NCBI GenBank assembly: GCA_047616325.1
Contig: JBLHGN010000058.1
Coordinates: forward strand, 1-16,077
Direction: 5' to 3'
Length of the DNA stretch: 16,077 nt
Source of the DNA: JBLHGN01 sp047616325
GTDB taxonomy: Bacteria; Pseudomonadota; Gammaproteobacteria; Pseudomonadales; Cellvibrionaceae
Under the pieces are notes generated by a model, which saw only the letters and a list, made by a program, of their open reading frames with translations, made no database searches and was not told the origin of the DNA. Below are positions 7,457-14,516 of the stretch, piece by piece (position 1 is the first letter of the stretch; each line of letters starts with the position of its first letter). Made by a program: the position numbers and the translations under genes.

Positions 7457-7472
7457 ATTTTAATACTCAGCC

Positions 7473-8207
7473 TTAGATTTTACTGTCACAATAATTTTGA
7501 GCCTCGACAATGTCGAGCGTCCCCTCGTATATAGCCCGCCCGGTAATCGCGCCCATAATGCCGGAAGCCTGCTGATCTACCAAGGCGCGAATATCGTCCA
7601 TATTGGTGATGCCACCCGACGCGATTACGGGAATAGGGGAAGCCTTGGCCATTTCAACGGTGGCTTCAACATTTACGCCCTGCATCATGCCGTCTCGTGC
7701 GATATCGGTATAAACGATGGCCTCTACGCCGTCGGCAGCAAATCGCCTGGCCAGGTCTGTGGCCTTTACGGTAGAAACTTCAGCCCAACCGTCGGTGGCG
7801 ACATATCCATTTTTTGCGTCTAAACCCACAATAATGGCGCCTGGAAATGCAGCGCAAGCCTGCTTTACAAATTCTGGTTCTTTAACAGCCTTGGTGCCAA
7901 TTATGACGTAATTCACACCAGCATCGAGGTAATACTGAATGGTACCTAAGGTGCGAATACCGCCGCCTATCTGTATTGGTAAATTCGGATAAGCCCGGGC
8001 TATGGCCGTAACCACATCGCCATTTACTGGGGCTCCCGCGAAGGCGCCGTTAAGATCTACCAAATGAAGACGCTTGGCCCCCTTTTCGACCCACTGCCGA
8101 GCAACGGCAACCGGGTCGTCGGAGAAAACGGTGGTATCTTCCATTAGCCCTTGGCGCAGTCGCACACAGGCCCCGTCTTTTAGGTCAATGGCAGGAATTA
8201 CTATCAT
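7473..8207 (-). CDS. hisA: ProFAR isomerase
   Basis: 1-(5-phosphoribosyl)-5-[(5-phosphoribosylamino)methylideneamino]imidazole-4-carboxamide isomerase, the Amadori-type step that makes PRFAR, the substrate of HisF-HisH. The 244 aa form a (beta/alpha)8 barrel related to HisF by old duplication. The catalytic residues are Asp8 in IPAIDLKDGACVRL and Asp130 in IVGLDAKNGYVATDGW. Loops IQIGGGIRT and VIASGGITN bind phosphate, and VYTDIARDGMMQG is typical of the family. It lies between hisH (62 bases upstream) and hisF (16 bases downstream), consistent with one transcript. Confidence 0.97.
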   Translation of the reverse strand: MIVIPAIDLKDGACVRLRQGLMEDTTVFSDDPVAVARQWVEKGAKRLHLVDLNGAFAGAPVNGDVVTAIARAYPNLPIQIGGGIRTLGTIQYYLDAGVNYVIIGTKAVKEPEFVKQACAAFPGAIIVGLDAKNGYVATDGWAEVSTVKATDLARRFAADGVEAIVYTDIARDGMMQGVNVEATVEMAKASPIPVIASGGITNMDDIRALVDQQASGIMGAITGRAIYEGTLDIVEAQNYCDSKI

Positions 8208-8269
8208 AGAGCTCTCTTAATAAGTTTATTTTAATCTGTGAAATACCATTTGCGAATGAGACTACATTT

Positions 8270-8953
8270 TTAAGCCACTTTACCGTCCCAAGCGACAAAA
8301 TTTTTCAGTAATTGTAAACCACTGTCGTGGCTTTTTTCTGGGTGAAATTGAACCGCAAATAAATTATCGCGGGCAATGGCCGAGGTAAAGTTAATGCCGA
8401 AGTGGGTTTCACCCGCGGCTAAGGTGGATGACGCCGGAAGCTGAACATAATAGCTGTGCACAAAGTAAAAGCGGCTGTTGTCCTCAATGCCGGCCCAGAG
8501 TGGATGCGAACTAGTTTGACGAACGCGGTTCCAGCCCATGTGCGGCACTTTTAAACGCTCTCCCGAGGCCGACCCTTCGTCTCTGCTTTTGCAAAATTCG
8601 GAATTCCCACTAAAAAACTTCACCTTACCAGGCACCATGCCAAGGCAGGCCACACCACTGTTTTCTTCGCTGCTCTCCATAAGTGCCTGCATGCCCACAC
8701 AAATCCCCAACACTGGCTTGCCTGAAGCCAAGGCGTCAGCAACTGCCAGGTCGTGACCCAGCCGTTTAATTTCGGCGATACAATCGCGAATCGCTCCCAC
8801 TCCGGGGAACACTATATGGTCGGCCTCGGCTATGACACCTCTGTCAGAGGTAATATCTATTTGAACATCTGGTGCCACATGGGCCAGGGCACTGGCTACA
8901 GAATGAAGATTTCCCATTCCATAATCGATCACTGCAATACGTTTGCACGTCAT
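8270..8953 (-). CDS. hisH: Imidazole glycerol phosphate synthase, glutamine amidotransferase subunit
   Basis: Class I glutamine amidotransferase that hydrolyses glutamine and channels ammonia to HisF. The nucleophile is Cys85 in VLGICVGMQAL; the His and Glu of the triad are in VQFHPEKS (His204, Glu206). Opening motifs IDYGMGNLHSV and VFPGVGA are intact, as is LKVPHMGWN. At 227 aa it is somewhat longer than most HisH (about 200-215); the excess is a Ser/Glu-rich insertion at about residues 115-133, just before LKVPHMGWN. The reading frame is continuous through it and the conserved blocks on both sides are sound. Confidence 0.96.
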   Translation of the reverse strand: MTCKRIAVIDYGMGNLHSVASALAHVAPDVQIDITSDRGVIAEADHIVFPGVGAIRDCIAEIKRLGHDLAVADALASGKPVLGICVGMQALMESSEENSGVACLGMVPGKVKFFSGNSEFCKSRDEGSASGERLKVPHMGWNRVRQTSSHPLWAGIEDNSRFYFVHSYYVQLPASSTLAAGETHFGINFTSAIARDNLFAVQFHPEKSHDSGLQLLKNFVAWDGKVA

Positions 8954-9016
8954 GGTAATTCTTGCTCTAGAGGTTCAACACCTAGTATTGGAGGCTAAAC
9001 AAGCCATTTACACAGA

Positions 9017-9610
9017 CTATAAACTACCTTTGGTCGACGGCATGGCGTCACCTAGGCGAGGGTCTTTTTCCAGGGCCATGCGCACGGCCCGACCAAAGGC
9101 TTTAAATACCGTCTCTATTTGGTGATGCGCATTAGCACCACGCAAGCAGTCGATATGCAGGCTTACCTGCGCATGATTTACAAAACCCTGAAAAAACTCC
9201 CAAAACAGCTCAGTATCAAACTGGCCTATTCGTTTTTGGGTGAAGGGTATGTGCATAACTAAGCCGGGGCGACCGGAGAAATCGATCACCACCCGCGAAA
9301 GGGCTTCGTCCAGAGGGATGTAGGCGTGGCCGTAACGACGAATGCCACGCTTGTCGCCCACAGCTTTTGCCATGGCTTGACCTAAGGTAATACCTATATC
9401 TTCAACGCTGTGGTGATCGTCAATATGGGTGTCGCCGTCACACTTAATATCGAGATCTATCAGTCCATGGCGTGCAATCTGATCCATCATATGCTCTAGA
9501 AATGGAACACCGGTATCAAATTTGGAAGCTCCGCTGCCGTCTAGATTTAATGCCACGGTAATCTTGGTTTCCAGAGTATCGCGGCTCACTTTGGCCTTTC
9601 TTTCGCTCAT
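9017..9610 (-). CDS. hisB: Imidazoleglycerol-phosphate dehydratase
   Basis: Dehydrates imidazole glycerol phosphate to imidazole acetol phosphate, the step after HisHF. At 197 aa this is the stand-alone form, without the phosphatase domain fused to it in E. coli HisB. The manganese-binding motifs are visible: GVPFLEHMMDQIARHG, DTHIDDHHSVEDIGI, and LRGANAHHQIETVFKAFGRA near the C-terminus. It is first in the block, 63 bases ahead of hisH, so the operon promoter should lie in the upstream gap at 9611-9720; I could not pick a convincing one by eye. Confidence 0.97.
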   Translation of the reverse strand: MSERKAKVSRDTLETKITVALNLDGSGASKFDTGVPFLEHMMDQIARHGLIDLDIKCDGDTHIDDHHSVEDIGITLGQAMAKAVGDKRGIRRYGHAYIPLDEALSRVVIDFSGRPGLVMHIPFTQKRIGQFDTELFWEFFQGFVNHAQVSLHIDCLRGANAHHQIETVFKAFGRAVRMALEKDPRLGDAMPSTKGSL

Positions 9611-9683
9611 CTCGTTCTCATTGAAGATATTAATCTATTAAGTAAATAAATGTGCCCACTAAACGTTCTTACCTTGTAACTGG

Positions 9684-9695
9684 CTTAATATTAAG
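9684..9695. repeat. Perfect 12-bp palindrome upstream of hisB
   Basis: CTTAATATTAAG reads the same on both strands and lies about 75 bases before the hisB start. It could be an operator for the his block, though AT-rich palindromes of this size can arise by chance. Confidence 0.3.
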
Positions 9696-9882
9696 GCACG
9701 ATTTTAGCGGTCCCGCCGTACTTCAATACCCGATACGGGGATTTGGGGGCTAGGTGCATATTGTTAAGGCTGGTGATTATAGCGGCTTGCACACTTCTAG
9801 AGCCAGTATTTCACTGAACTTCGGTAACATTGCTGAAACGAGGTAGGCGTAAATGCAAGCAAGACAGAGCTTTGTGCAACAT

Positions 9883-9911
9883 TTTATGTAATACGAGATT
9901 AATCGTATAAT
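9883..9911 (+). promoter_or_regulatory. Candidate promoter with overlapping inverted-repeat operator
   Basis: A perfect -10 box TATAAT lies at 9906-9911; the -35 position (9883-9888, TTTATG, 17-base spacer) is poor. Directly over the spacer and -10 is the inverted repeat ATACGA-GATTAA-TCGTAT (9891-9908). A weak -35 plus a palindrome over the -10 is the arrangement expected of a regulated promoter, with a dimeric regulator covering the -10 region. Transcription would start about 27 bases before the ATG at 9945. Confidence 0.5.
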
Positions 9912-9944
9912 TCCCCAACCTAATATTACCCACGAGCACACACA

Positions 9945-10460
9945 ATGAGCGACCCTGCTGTAGAAAATACCCCCATCAAGGAAAATAACACTCCCTCAAA
10001 ACCCATTAAAAAATGGCTGACCTGGGCGAGTTACCTAGCAATACCCGTTATATTTTACTTCGCCAATGTTGAGTTTCAGAGTTATTTGGGGCGTCAGGCT
10101 CTGAGCAATATAGGCATTGAATTACTGAACATTGATCAGGCTATGACCAAGGCTGCAGCAGAAAACAAATATGTTCTGGCCGACATGTCAGCCATATGGT
10201 GTGCCACCTGCCGCAAGTTAGATAGCGAGGTTTTTTCCGACGAGCGCGTTAAAAAAGCCATAAATGAACGCTTTGTATTTGCCCGAGTTGAATATGAGTC
10301 CGATGAAGGCGAATCTTTTATGGAGCGCTACCAGGTACAGGCCTTCCCAACGGTTTTAGTGCTCGACAGTGAAGGCAAGAAACTTAGCAGACTACCGTTT
10401 ACGCTCGACCCAGAAGCTTTTATAGAAATTCTCAAGAAAATACCATCGAGCAGTACGTAA
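9945..10460 (+). CDS. Membrane-anchored thioredoxin-like protein
   Basis: A 171-aa protein with a Lys-rich N-terminus, one membrane segment (about 24-42) and a thioredoxin fold (about 60-165). The redox motif is WCATC (Cys86, Cys89) followed by RK, and the cis-proline loop is QAFPTVLVLD. The Lys residues before the membrane segment predict that the fold faces the periplasm. The WC-x-x-C-x-K-L and VFSDERV pattern resembles the C-terminal domain of DsbD and related thiol reductases, but there is no DsbD membrane core. A role in keeping periplasmic thiols reduced is inference. The ribosome site is weak. The gene seems to be its own unit, 157 bases before the glycosyltransferase. Confidence 0.85.
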   Translation: MSDPAVENTPIKENNTPSKPIKKWLTWASYLAIPVIFYFANVEFQSYLGRQALSNIGIELLNIDQAMTKAAAENKYVLADMSAIWCATCRKLDSEVFSDERVKKAINERFVFARVEYESDEGESFMERYQVQAFPTVLVLDSEGKKLSRLPFTLDPEAFIEILKKIPSSST

Positions 10461-10617
10461 GCTTAAGCACACGAGTCGCGTTCGTGCACTATGCCTCATA
10501 CACTCGGCCGTAAAGTGCGACGTAAACAAACCTTGCCCAAGTTAGCAACTTTTGACAGACTGGCGACCGCGCAATTACCACCCCCAATGCTCTATACCAC
10601 ACATAAGAACACAATCA

Positions 10618-11937
10618 ATGACGGCCGCCGAACGCTCCTTAGAACTACCCGGTTTACCTTCTGAGCTTTCGAGCGCCGTATTGATCGATCCGCTTCACTC
10701 CGTGAAACCACTTAAAGTTGCCTTACTAGGCTATCGCAGCCATCCGTTTGTGGGAGGGCAAGGCATTTATCTTAAATATTTAAGCCGTGCTTTGGCTGAA
10801 CTGGGCCACTCGGTTGACGTGATTTCTGGCCCGCCCTATCCCGAACTGGATAAAAATATTGGTCTTATCAAAATCCCCAGCTTAGATTTATTTGCTCATA
10901 CCAATCACGTCAGGGCACTCCAATTAAAGCATCTGCGTTCATTCACCGACACCTTTGAATGGTGGAGCATGTTAACCGGCGGATTTGCCGAGCCCTATAC
11001 GTTTGGCCGACGAGTCAAAAAAATACTAGCCAAAAACGACTACGATATTATTCACGACAATCAGAGCCTGAGCTTTGCTTTATTGAAACTGCAACAAAAC
11101 GGCTTTAACGTAGTTAGCACCATTCACCACCCCATTCATCGCGACCGGCAAATTGCCTTAGATGCTGCGCACACATGGGGTCTTCGCTTATTGGTTAAAC
11201 GTTGGTATTCCTTTCTCTCAATGCAACAAAAAGTTGTGGCTAAATTACGTCACGTGGTGACCGTATCCGACGCTTCGCAAAAAGACATCGCCCATTACTT
11301 TAAACGCCCCACATCCACTACCGCGGTTATTAGCAACGGTATAGATACCCACACTTTTTGCCCTCACCCCGAAATAATCCGCAAACCTTTTGCACTAATC
11401 ACTACGGCGTCGGCCGATCAACCGCTTAAAGGTCTGGTTTTTTTATTGGAAGCCCTTGCGCAATTACAAAAAGATTTTCCCGATATTGAGTTGCTGGTTA
11501 TTGGCAAACTAAAGCCTGAAGGCACTACTGCAACACTGCTTAAAAAACTCAACTTAGGAAACAGCGTTAGCTTTGCTTCGGGTATCTCCACCGAAGATCT
11601 AGTATTGCGCTATGCCGCAGCAAGCATTGCTGTATGCCCTTCACTGTACGAGGGATTTGGCTTGCCCGCAGGCGAAGCAATGGCCTGCGAATTGCCACTT
11701 ATTTCAAGTGATGGCGGCGCCCTACCAGAGGTGGTTGGCGACGCCGGCATAGTGGTCAAAGCTGGAGATAGCACAGCAATAGCAGAAAAACTTCGCTGGC
11801 TGCTAAACAACCCAGTACAAGCAGCACATCTCGGCCAACAGGGGCGCGCACGTATCGTTACGCACTTTTCATGGCGCAAGGTTGCACACCAACTCAGTCA
11901 CTACTACCTGGATATGCTCGGTCATGCACACCGTTGA
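10618..11937 (+). CDS. Glycosyltransferase family 4 (GT-B fold)
   Basis: A cytosolic retaining glycosyltransferase that would move a sugar from an activated nucleotide donor to a lipid-linked or other glycan acceptor; sugar and acceptor are not readable. The N-terminal Rossmann half starts at LKVALLGYRSHPFVGGQG, with a typical GGxG loop. The C-terminal half has SNGID, a family-style LKG donor-loop segment, and the donor signature PSLYEGFGLPAGEAMAC followed by SSDGGALPEVVGDAG. I use ATG 10618 (439 aa). Upstream in-frame TTG 10552 would add 22 residues unlike the family, and GTG near 10702 would place the start right at the conserved VALLGYRS, so the true start may be further in. It overlaps the following methyltransferase by 14 bases. 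Confidence 0.88.
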   Translation: MTAAERSLELPGLPSELSSAVLIDPLHSVKPLKVALLGYRSHPFVGGQGIYLKYLSRALAELGHSVDVISGPPYPELDKNIGLIKIPSLDLFAHTNHVRALQLKHLRSFTDTFEWWSMLTGGFAEPYTFGRRVKKILAKNDYDIIHDNQSLSFALLKLQQNGFNVVSTIHHPIHRDRQIALDAAHTWGLRLLVKRWYSFLSMQQKVVAKLRHVVTVSDASQKDIAHYFKRPTSTTAVISNGIDTHTFCPHPEIIRKPFALITTASADQPLKGLVFLLEALAQLQKDFPDIELLVIGKLKPEGTTATLLKKLNLGNSVSFASGISTEDLVLRYAAASIAVCPSLYEGFGLPAGEAMACELPLISSDGGALPEVVGDAGIVVKAGDSTAIAEKLRWLLNNPVQAAHLGQQGRARIVTHFSWRKVAHQLSHYYLDMLGHAHR

Positions 11938-12700
11938 CTTTAACAAGATAGCCATCAAAAACGGCGATGTTCTACTGGACCTTGGCTGCGGTGAAGGTCG
12001 CCATGCCATGGGCGTACTTTTTCATGCGCAGCAGGTTTTACGTGAAAACAATACTATTGAAAACGGCAAGTCGACAGAGCCTTTCACACCAAATTTCAAA
12101 GTTATTGCTGTGGACTTAAGCCATAAAGATTTATGTTGCGCTAAAGGTCGTCACGAAAATTTTGACCGCCACGCATCATCACACTGTCTTTACACTCAGA
12201 CCATGGGGCAACACCTACCCTTTGCGGCACATAGTTTCGACCATGTGATTTGTTCTGAAGTACTAGAACATATCGATGACTATCAAAATTTTTTAAGCGA
12301 AATAAAACGCGTATTAAAGCCCGGCGGATCACTCAATATAAGCGTGCCGCGCAGCTGGCCGGAAAAAATATGCTGGCGCCTAAGTAGCGACTATCATCAA
12401 GTAGAAGGCGGACATATCCGCATATTTAATAGCGCACAGCTGCAGAACGAAATCGAATCTCTCAATTTTACATTTATCGGCCGTCATTGGGCGCACGCCC
12501 TGCACGTTCCGTATTGGTGGCTGCGCTGTGCATTTTGGTCGCGCGGCGAAACTTTTTTTGCGACTCGCATGTACCATGCCGTACTGGTGTGGGACTTACT
12601 TAAAAAACCGAAAATCACTCGCATACTGGAAAGTCTACTCAACCCAATTATGGGAAAAAGTACCGTTATGTATTTTTCCAAACCGGAGAAAATTAGTTGA
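11924..12700 (+). CDS. Class I SAM-dependent methyltransferase
   Basis: A 258-aa enzyme with a Methyltransf_11/UbiG-type Rossmann core. Motif I is VLLDLGCGEGRHAMG, the acidic ribose-binding residue is in VIAVDLS, LPFAAHSFDHVICSEVLEHI gives motifs II-III, and IKRVLKPGGSLNISVPR closes the core. The C-terminal part (about 160-258), rich in Trp, Tyr and His, is probably where acceptor specificity lies. ATG 11924 starts inside the end of the glycosyltransferase and the stop overlaps the next start (TTGA), so three genes are translated as one coupled unit. An upstream TTG at 11882 would add 14 residues; I prefer the ATG because the motif then begins at the usual distance. The acceptor is likely a sugar or glycan made by the neighbours (inference). 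Confidence 0.88.
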   Translation: MHTVDFNKIAIKNGDVLLDLGCGEGRHAMGVLFHAQQVLRENNTIENGKSTEPFTPNFKVIAVDLSHKDLCCAKGRHENFDRHASSHCLYTQTMGQHLPFAAHSFDHVICSEVLEHIDDYQNFLSEIKRVLKPGGSLNISVPRSWPEKICWRLSSDYHQVEGGHIRIFNSAQLQNEIESLNFTFIGRHWAHALHVPYWWLRCAFWSRGETFFATRMYHAVLVWDLLKKPKITRILESLLNPIMGKSTVMYFSKPEKIS

Positions 12701-13770
12701 AGCTAAGCAATAGCGCCCCAGCAATACGCACTATCGACTCCCGTGTAAGTGCTGCTCGCGATTATATCCTTAGCTGCCAACGCAGCGATGGCGCCATACT
12801 CTGGTTCGACGGCGGCAAACTCGACCCATGGGACCACACCGAAGCGGCTATGGGGCTTTCCATCTGCGGTGAATTTGAAGCAGCCAAACAAGCGTTCCGC
12901 TGGTTGAGCAAGCATCAGAATAGTGACGGCAGCTGGTTTACCAAATACTACGGCGAACAAGAATTCGAAGCTATTAGGGCAGATGGAGGAAAGGACAGAA
13001 ACAAAATTGAAACAAACTTTGTGGCTTATCCAGCCACAGGTCTTTGGCACTTTTACTGCGCCAGTAAAGACAAGGCATTTTTAATGGAACACTACCCCAC
13101 CGTCGTAAAAGCCATAAATTATGTGCTCACGCTACAAACCGCAGAGGGAGATATTCAATGGGCCAGCTCTACTGCAGAAACGCTCCCCCACGATGCCCTG
13201 CTAACAGCGTGTGCATCTATTGCTAGAAGTCTCGAATGCGCTATAAAAATCGCCACACTTTTGGGCGAGCCTACGTTAAAGTGGTTGCAGGCCTATCGCA
13301 AACTGGCCGAGGCCCTACGGAACAAACCCTGGCGCTTTGATCGAACATGGGAGAGCAAGGAGCGTTTTTCCATGGACTGGTTTTATCCAGTCTTGGCCGG
13401 CATTTATACCCAGAGCGAAGCGCGTATTAGGCTCGATGAACGCTGGTCAACCTTTGTAAATCCGAACTTTGGCTGTCGCTGCGTAAGTGACGAGCCTTGG
13501 ATAACTGTGGCCGAAAGTTGCGAACTTTGTCTCGCCCTTATCGCTAGCGGGCAAAAAGGCAAGGCACAAGAATTATTGCATTTACTGCTACGCTGGCAGG
13601 ACGTTGACGGTGGATTCTGGACAGGCTATTCAACTCGCGACGAGGTGATTTGGCCAGAAGAAAAAACCAGCTGGACTGCAGCGGCATTTTTACTGGCCAC
13701 AGACGCGCTAGAAAATATCACGCCGGCAGCGTCGCTTTTCACTTCGCCCAGCTCACTGCTTACGTTTTAA
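12697..13770 (+). CDS. Alpha/alpha-toroid protein (prenyltransferase / six-hairpin-like), function unknown
   Basis: A 357-aa, all-helical protein without signal peptide. It has spaced Q-x-x-D/E-G-x-W motifs typical of alpha/alpha-toroid folds: QRSDGAILW (28-36), QNSDGSW (74-80), QTAEGDIQW (147-155) and QDVDGGFW (301-308). Other marked blocks are DPWDHTEAAMGL (43-54) and WPEEKTSWTAAAF (319-331). Such proteins are often named prenyltransferase, but I see neither a DDxxD nor a DxDD motif, so isoprenoid chemistry is not supported; a glycan-handling six-hairpin role is as likely. The start is TTG 12697, with GGAG at 12685-12688 ideally spaced and a 4-base overlap with the methyltransferase stop. 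Its 3' end overlaps a convergent gene by 18 bases. Confidence 0.8.
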   Translation: MKLSNSAPAIRTIDSRVSAARDYILSCQRSDGAILWFDGGKLDPWDHTEAAMGLSICGEFEAAKQAFRWLSKHQNSDGSWFTKYYGEQEFEAIRADGGKDRNKIETNFVAYPATGLWHFYCASKDKAFLMEHYPTVVKAINYVLTLQTAEGDIQWASSTAETLPHDALLTACASIARSLECAIKIATLLGEPTLKWLQAYRKLAEALRNKPWRFDRTWESKERFSMDWFYPVLAGIYTQSEARIRLDERWSTFVNPNFGCRCVSDEPWITVAESCELCLALIASGQKGKAQELLHLLLRWQDVDGGFWTGYSTRDEVIWPEEKTSWTAAAFLLATDALENITPAASLFTSPSSLLTF

Positions 13771-14382
13771 GATGCCCAGTGAATTTACTTGCTCTATTTT
13801 TTCAAAATTTCCACTATTAAAGACATGCTCAAATGCCAGGTAAGGCCCATGTCCACCATCTTCGAGTCTTGGAAAAATATCGTGCACAGCGAAAATTCCG
13901 CCTGGGGCAATTTTTGCCGACCACGCAATGCAGTCCTCCATCGCCATTTGATGGCTGTGACCACCGTCAATAAACACCAAACCCAAGGGCATATTCCAGC
14001 GCTTCGCCACCACCTGCGACGCAGCTACCACAGGCACCACATTTTCCTCCAGGCTTGCCAGCGTAAGTGTTTTTCGAAAAAACGGGAAACTATCAACGCA
14101 AGCATTTACGCCGTCGTACAAGTCGCCATCGTGATATTCTTCACCGTGCTGATGCTCTTCAGAACCTCGGTGATGGTCTACGGCATATAGTATATTGCTG
14201 CTTTTTCGACAGGCGGCACCGATATAAACGGTAGATTTGCCACAATAACTACCTATTTCCAAGCATGGCCCGTATTGCGCGACGCTCTCCGCCAAGTGAT
14301 ATAGCGCTGCACCTTCGTCGTCAGCTAGAAATCCTTTAATTGAATTATCGGAAATAAACTTTGATAATAAAGCGGTTTGCAT
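13753..14382 (-). CDS. Class I SAM-dependent methyltransferase (Methyltransf_24-like)
   Basis: A 209-aa cytosolic protein of the type often found in glycan and natural-product clusters. Motif I is PCLEIGSYCGKSTVYIG, the following acidic segment is ILYAVDHHRGSEEH, GLVFIDGGHSHQMAMEDC holds the motif around the putative metal or catalytic region, and KIAPGGIFAVHDIFP ends the core. The His/Asp-rich stretch HRGSEEHQHGEEYHDGD is notable and could bind metal. ATG 14382 has AAGG about 6 bases upstream. It is convergent with the toroid gene, overlapping its end by 18 bases, and divergent from the acyltransferase across a 134-base AT-rich gap. The substrate is unknown; a methyl transfer to the same glycoconjugate is an inference from place only. 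Confidence 0.85.
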   Translation of the reverse strand: MQTALLSKFISDNSIKGFLADDEGAALYHLAESVAQYGPCLEIGSYCGKSTVYIGAACRKSSNILYAVDHHRGSEEHQHGEEYHDGDLYDGVNACVDSFPFFRKTLTLASLEENVVPVVAASQVVAKRWNMPLGLVFIDGGHSHQMAMEDCIAWSAKIAPGGIFAVHDIFPRLEDGGHGPYLAFEHVFNSGNFEKIEQVNSLGILKRKQ

Positions 14383-14516
14383 AAGATACCTTGTGTTGAG
14401 GTTTTAAAATTTACATTATTTTCAATTAAAATATTTCCATTAAAATTTGTTAGCAATGCACTCTAAATACAAGACATCAACTAAATCACGATCAAAACAA
14501 CAAGCGAGCTATAATT

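Larger units (their letters stand above)
9611..9944. other. Divergent intergenic region between hisB and the thioredoxin-like gene
   Basis: This 334-base gap holds the start regions of two divergent transcripts. Seen in it are a perfect 12-bp palindrome CTTAATATTAAG (9684-9695), a small CCCG-ATA-CGGG hairpin near 9728-9738, and the TATAAT promoter with inverted repeat at 9883-9911. A 12-codon ORF at 9853-9891 on the plus strand, with GAGG upstream, is too short to support. No other gene is seen. Confidence 0.5.

Noticed and set aside
9853..9891. 12-codon ORF upstream of the thioredoxin-like gene with GAGG before it
   Set aside because: Too short and without features; it overlaps the proposed promoter, so it would lie upstream of the transcript start.
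10552..10617. TTG start 66 bases upstream of ATG for the glycosyltransferase
   Set aside because: The added 22 residues look unlike the family, there is no ribosome site, and the TTGACA here reads better as a chance or weak promoter -35 box.
11882..11923. TTG start for the first methyltransferase
   Set aside because: It would lie 56 bases inside the glycosyltransferase; ATG 11924 gives the usual short distance to motif I and a normal 14-base overlap.
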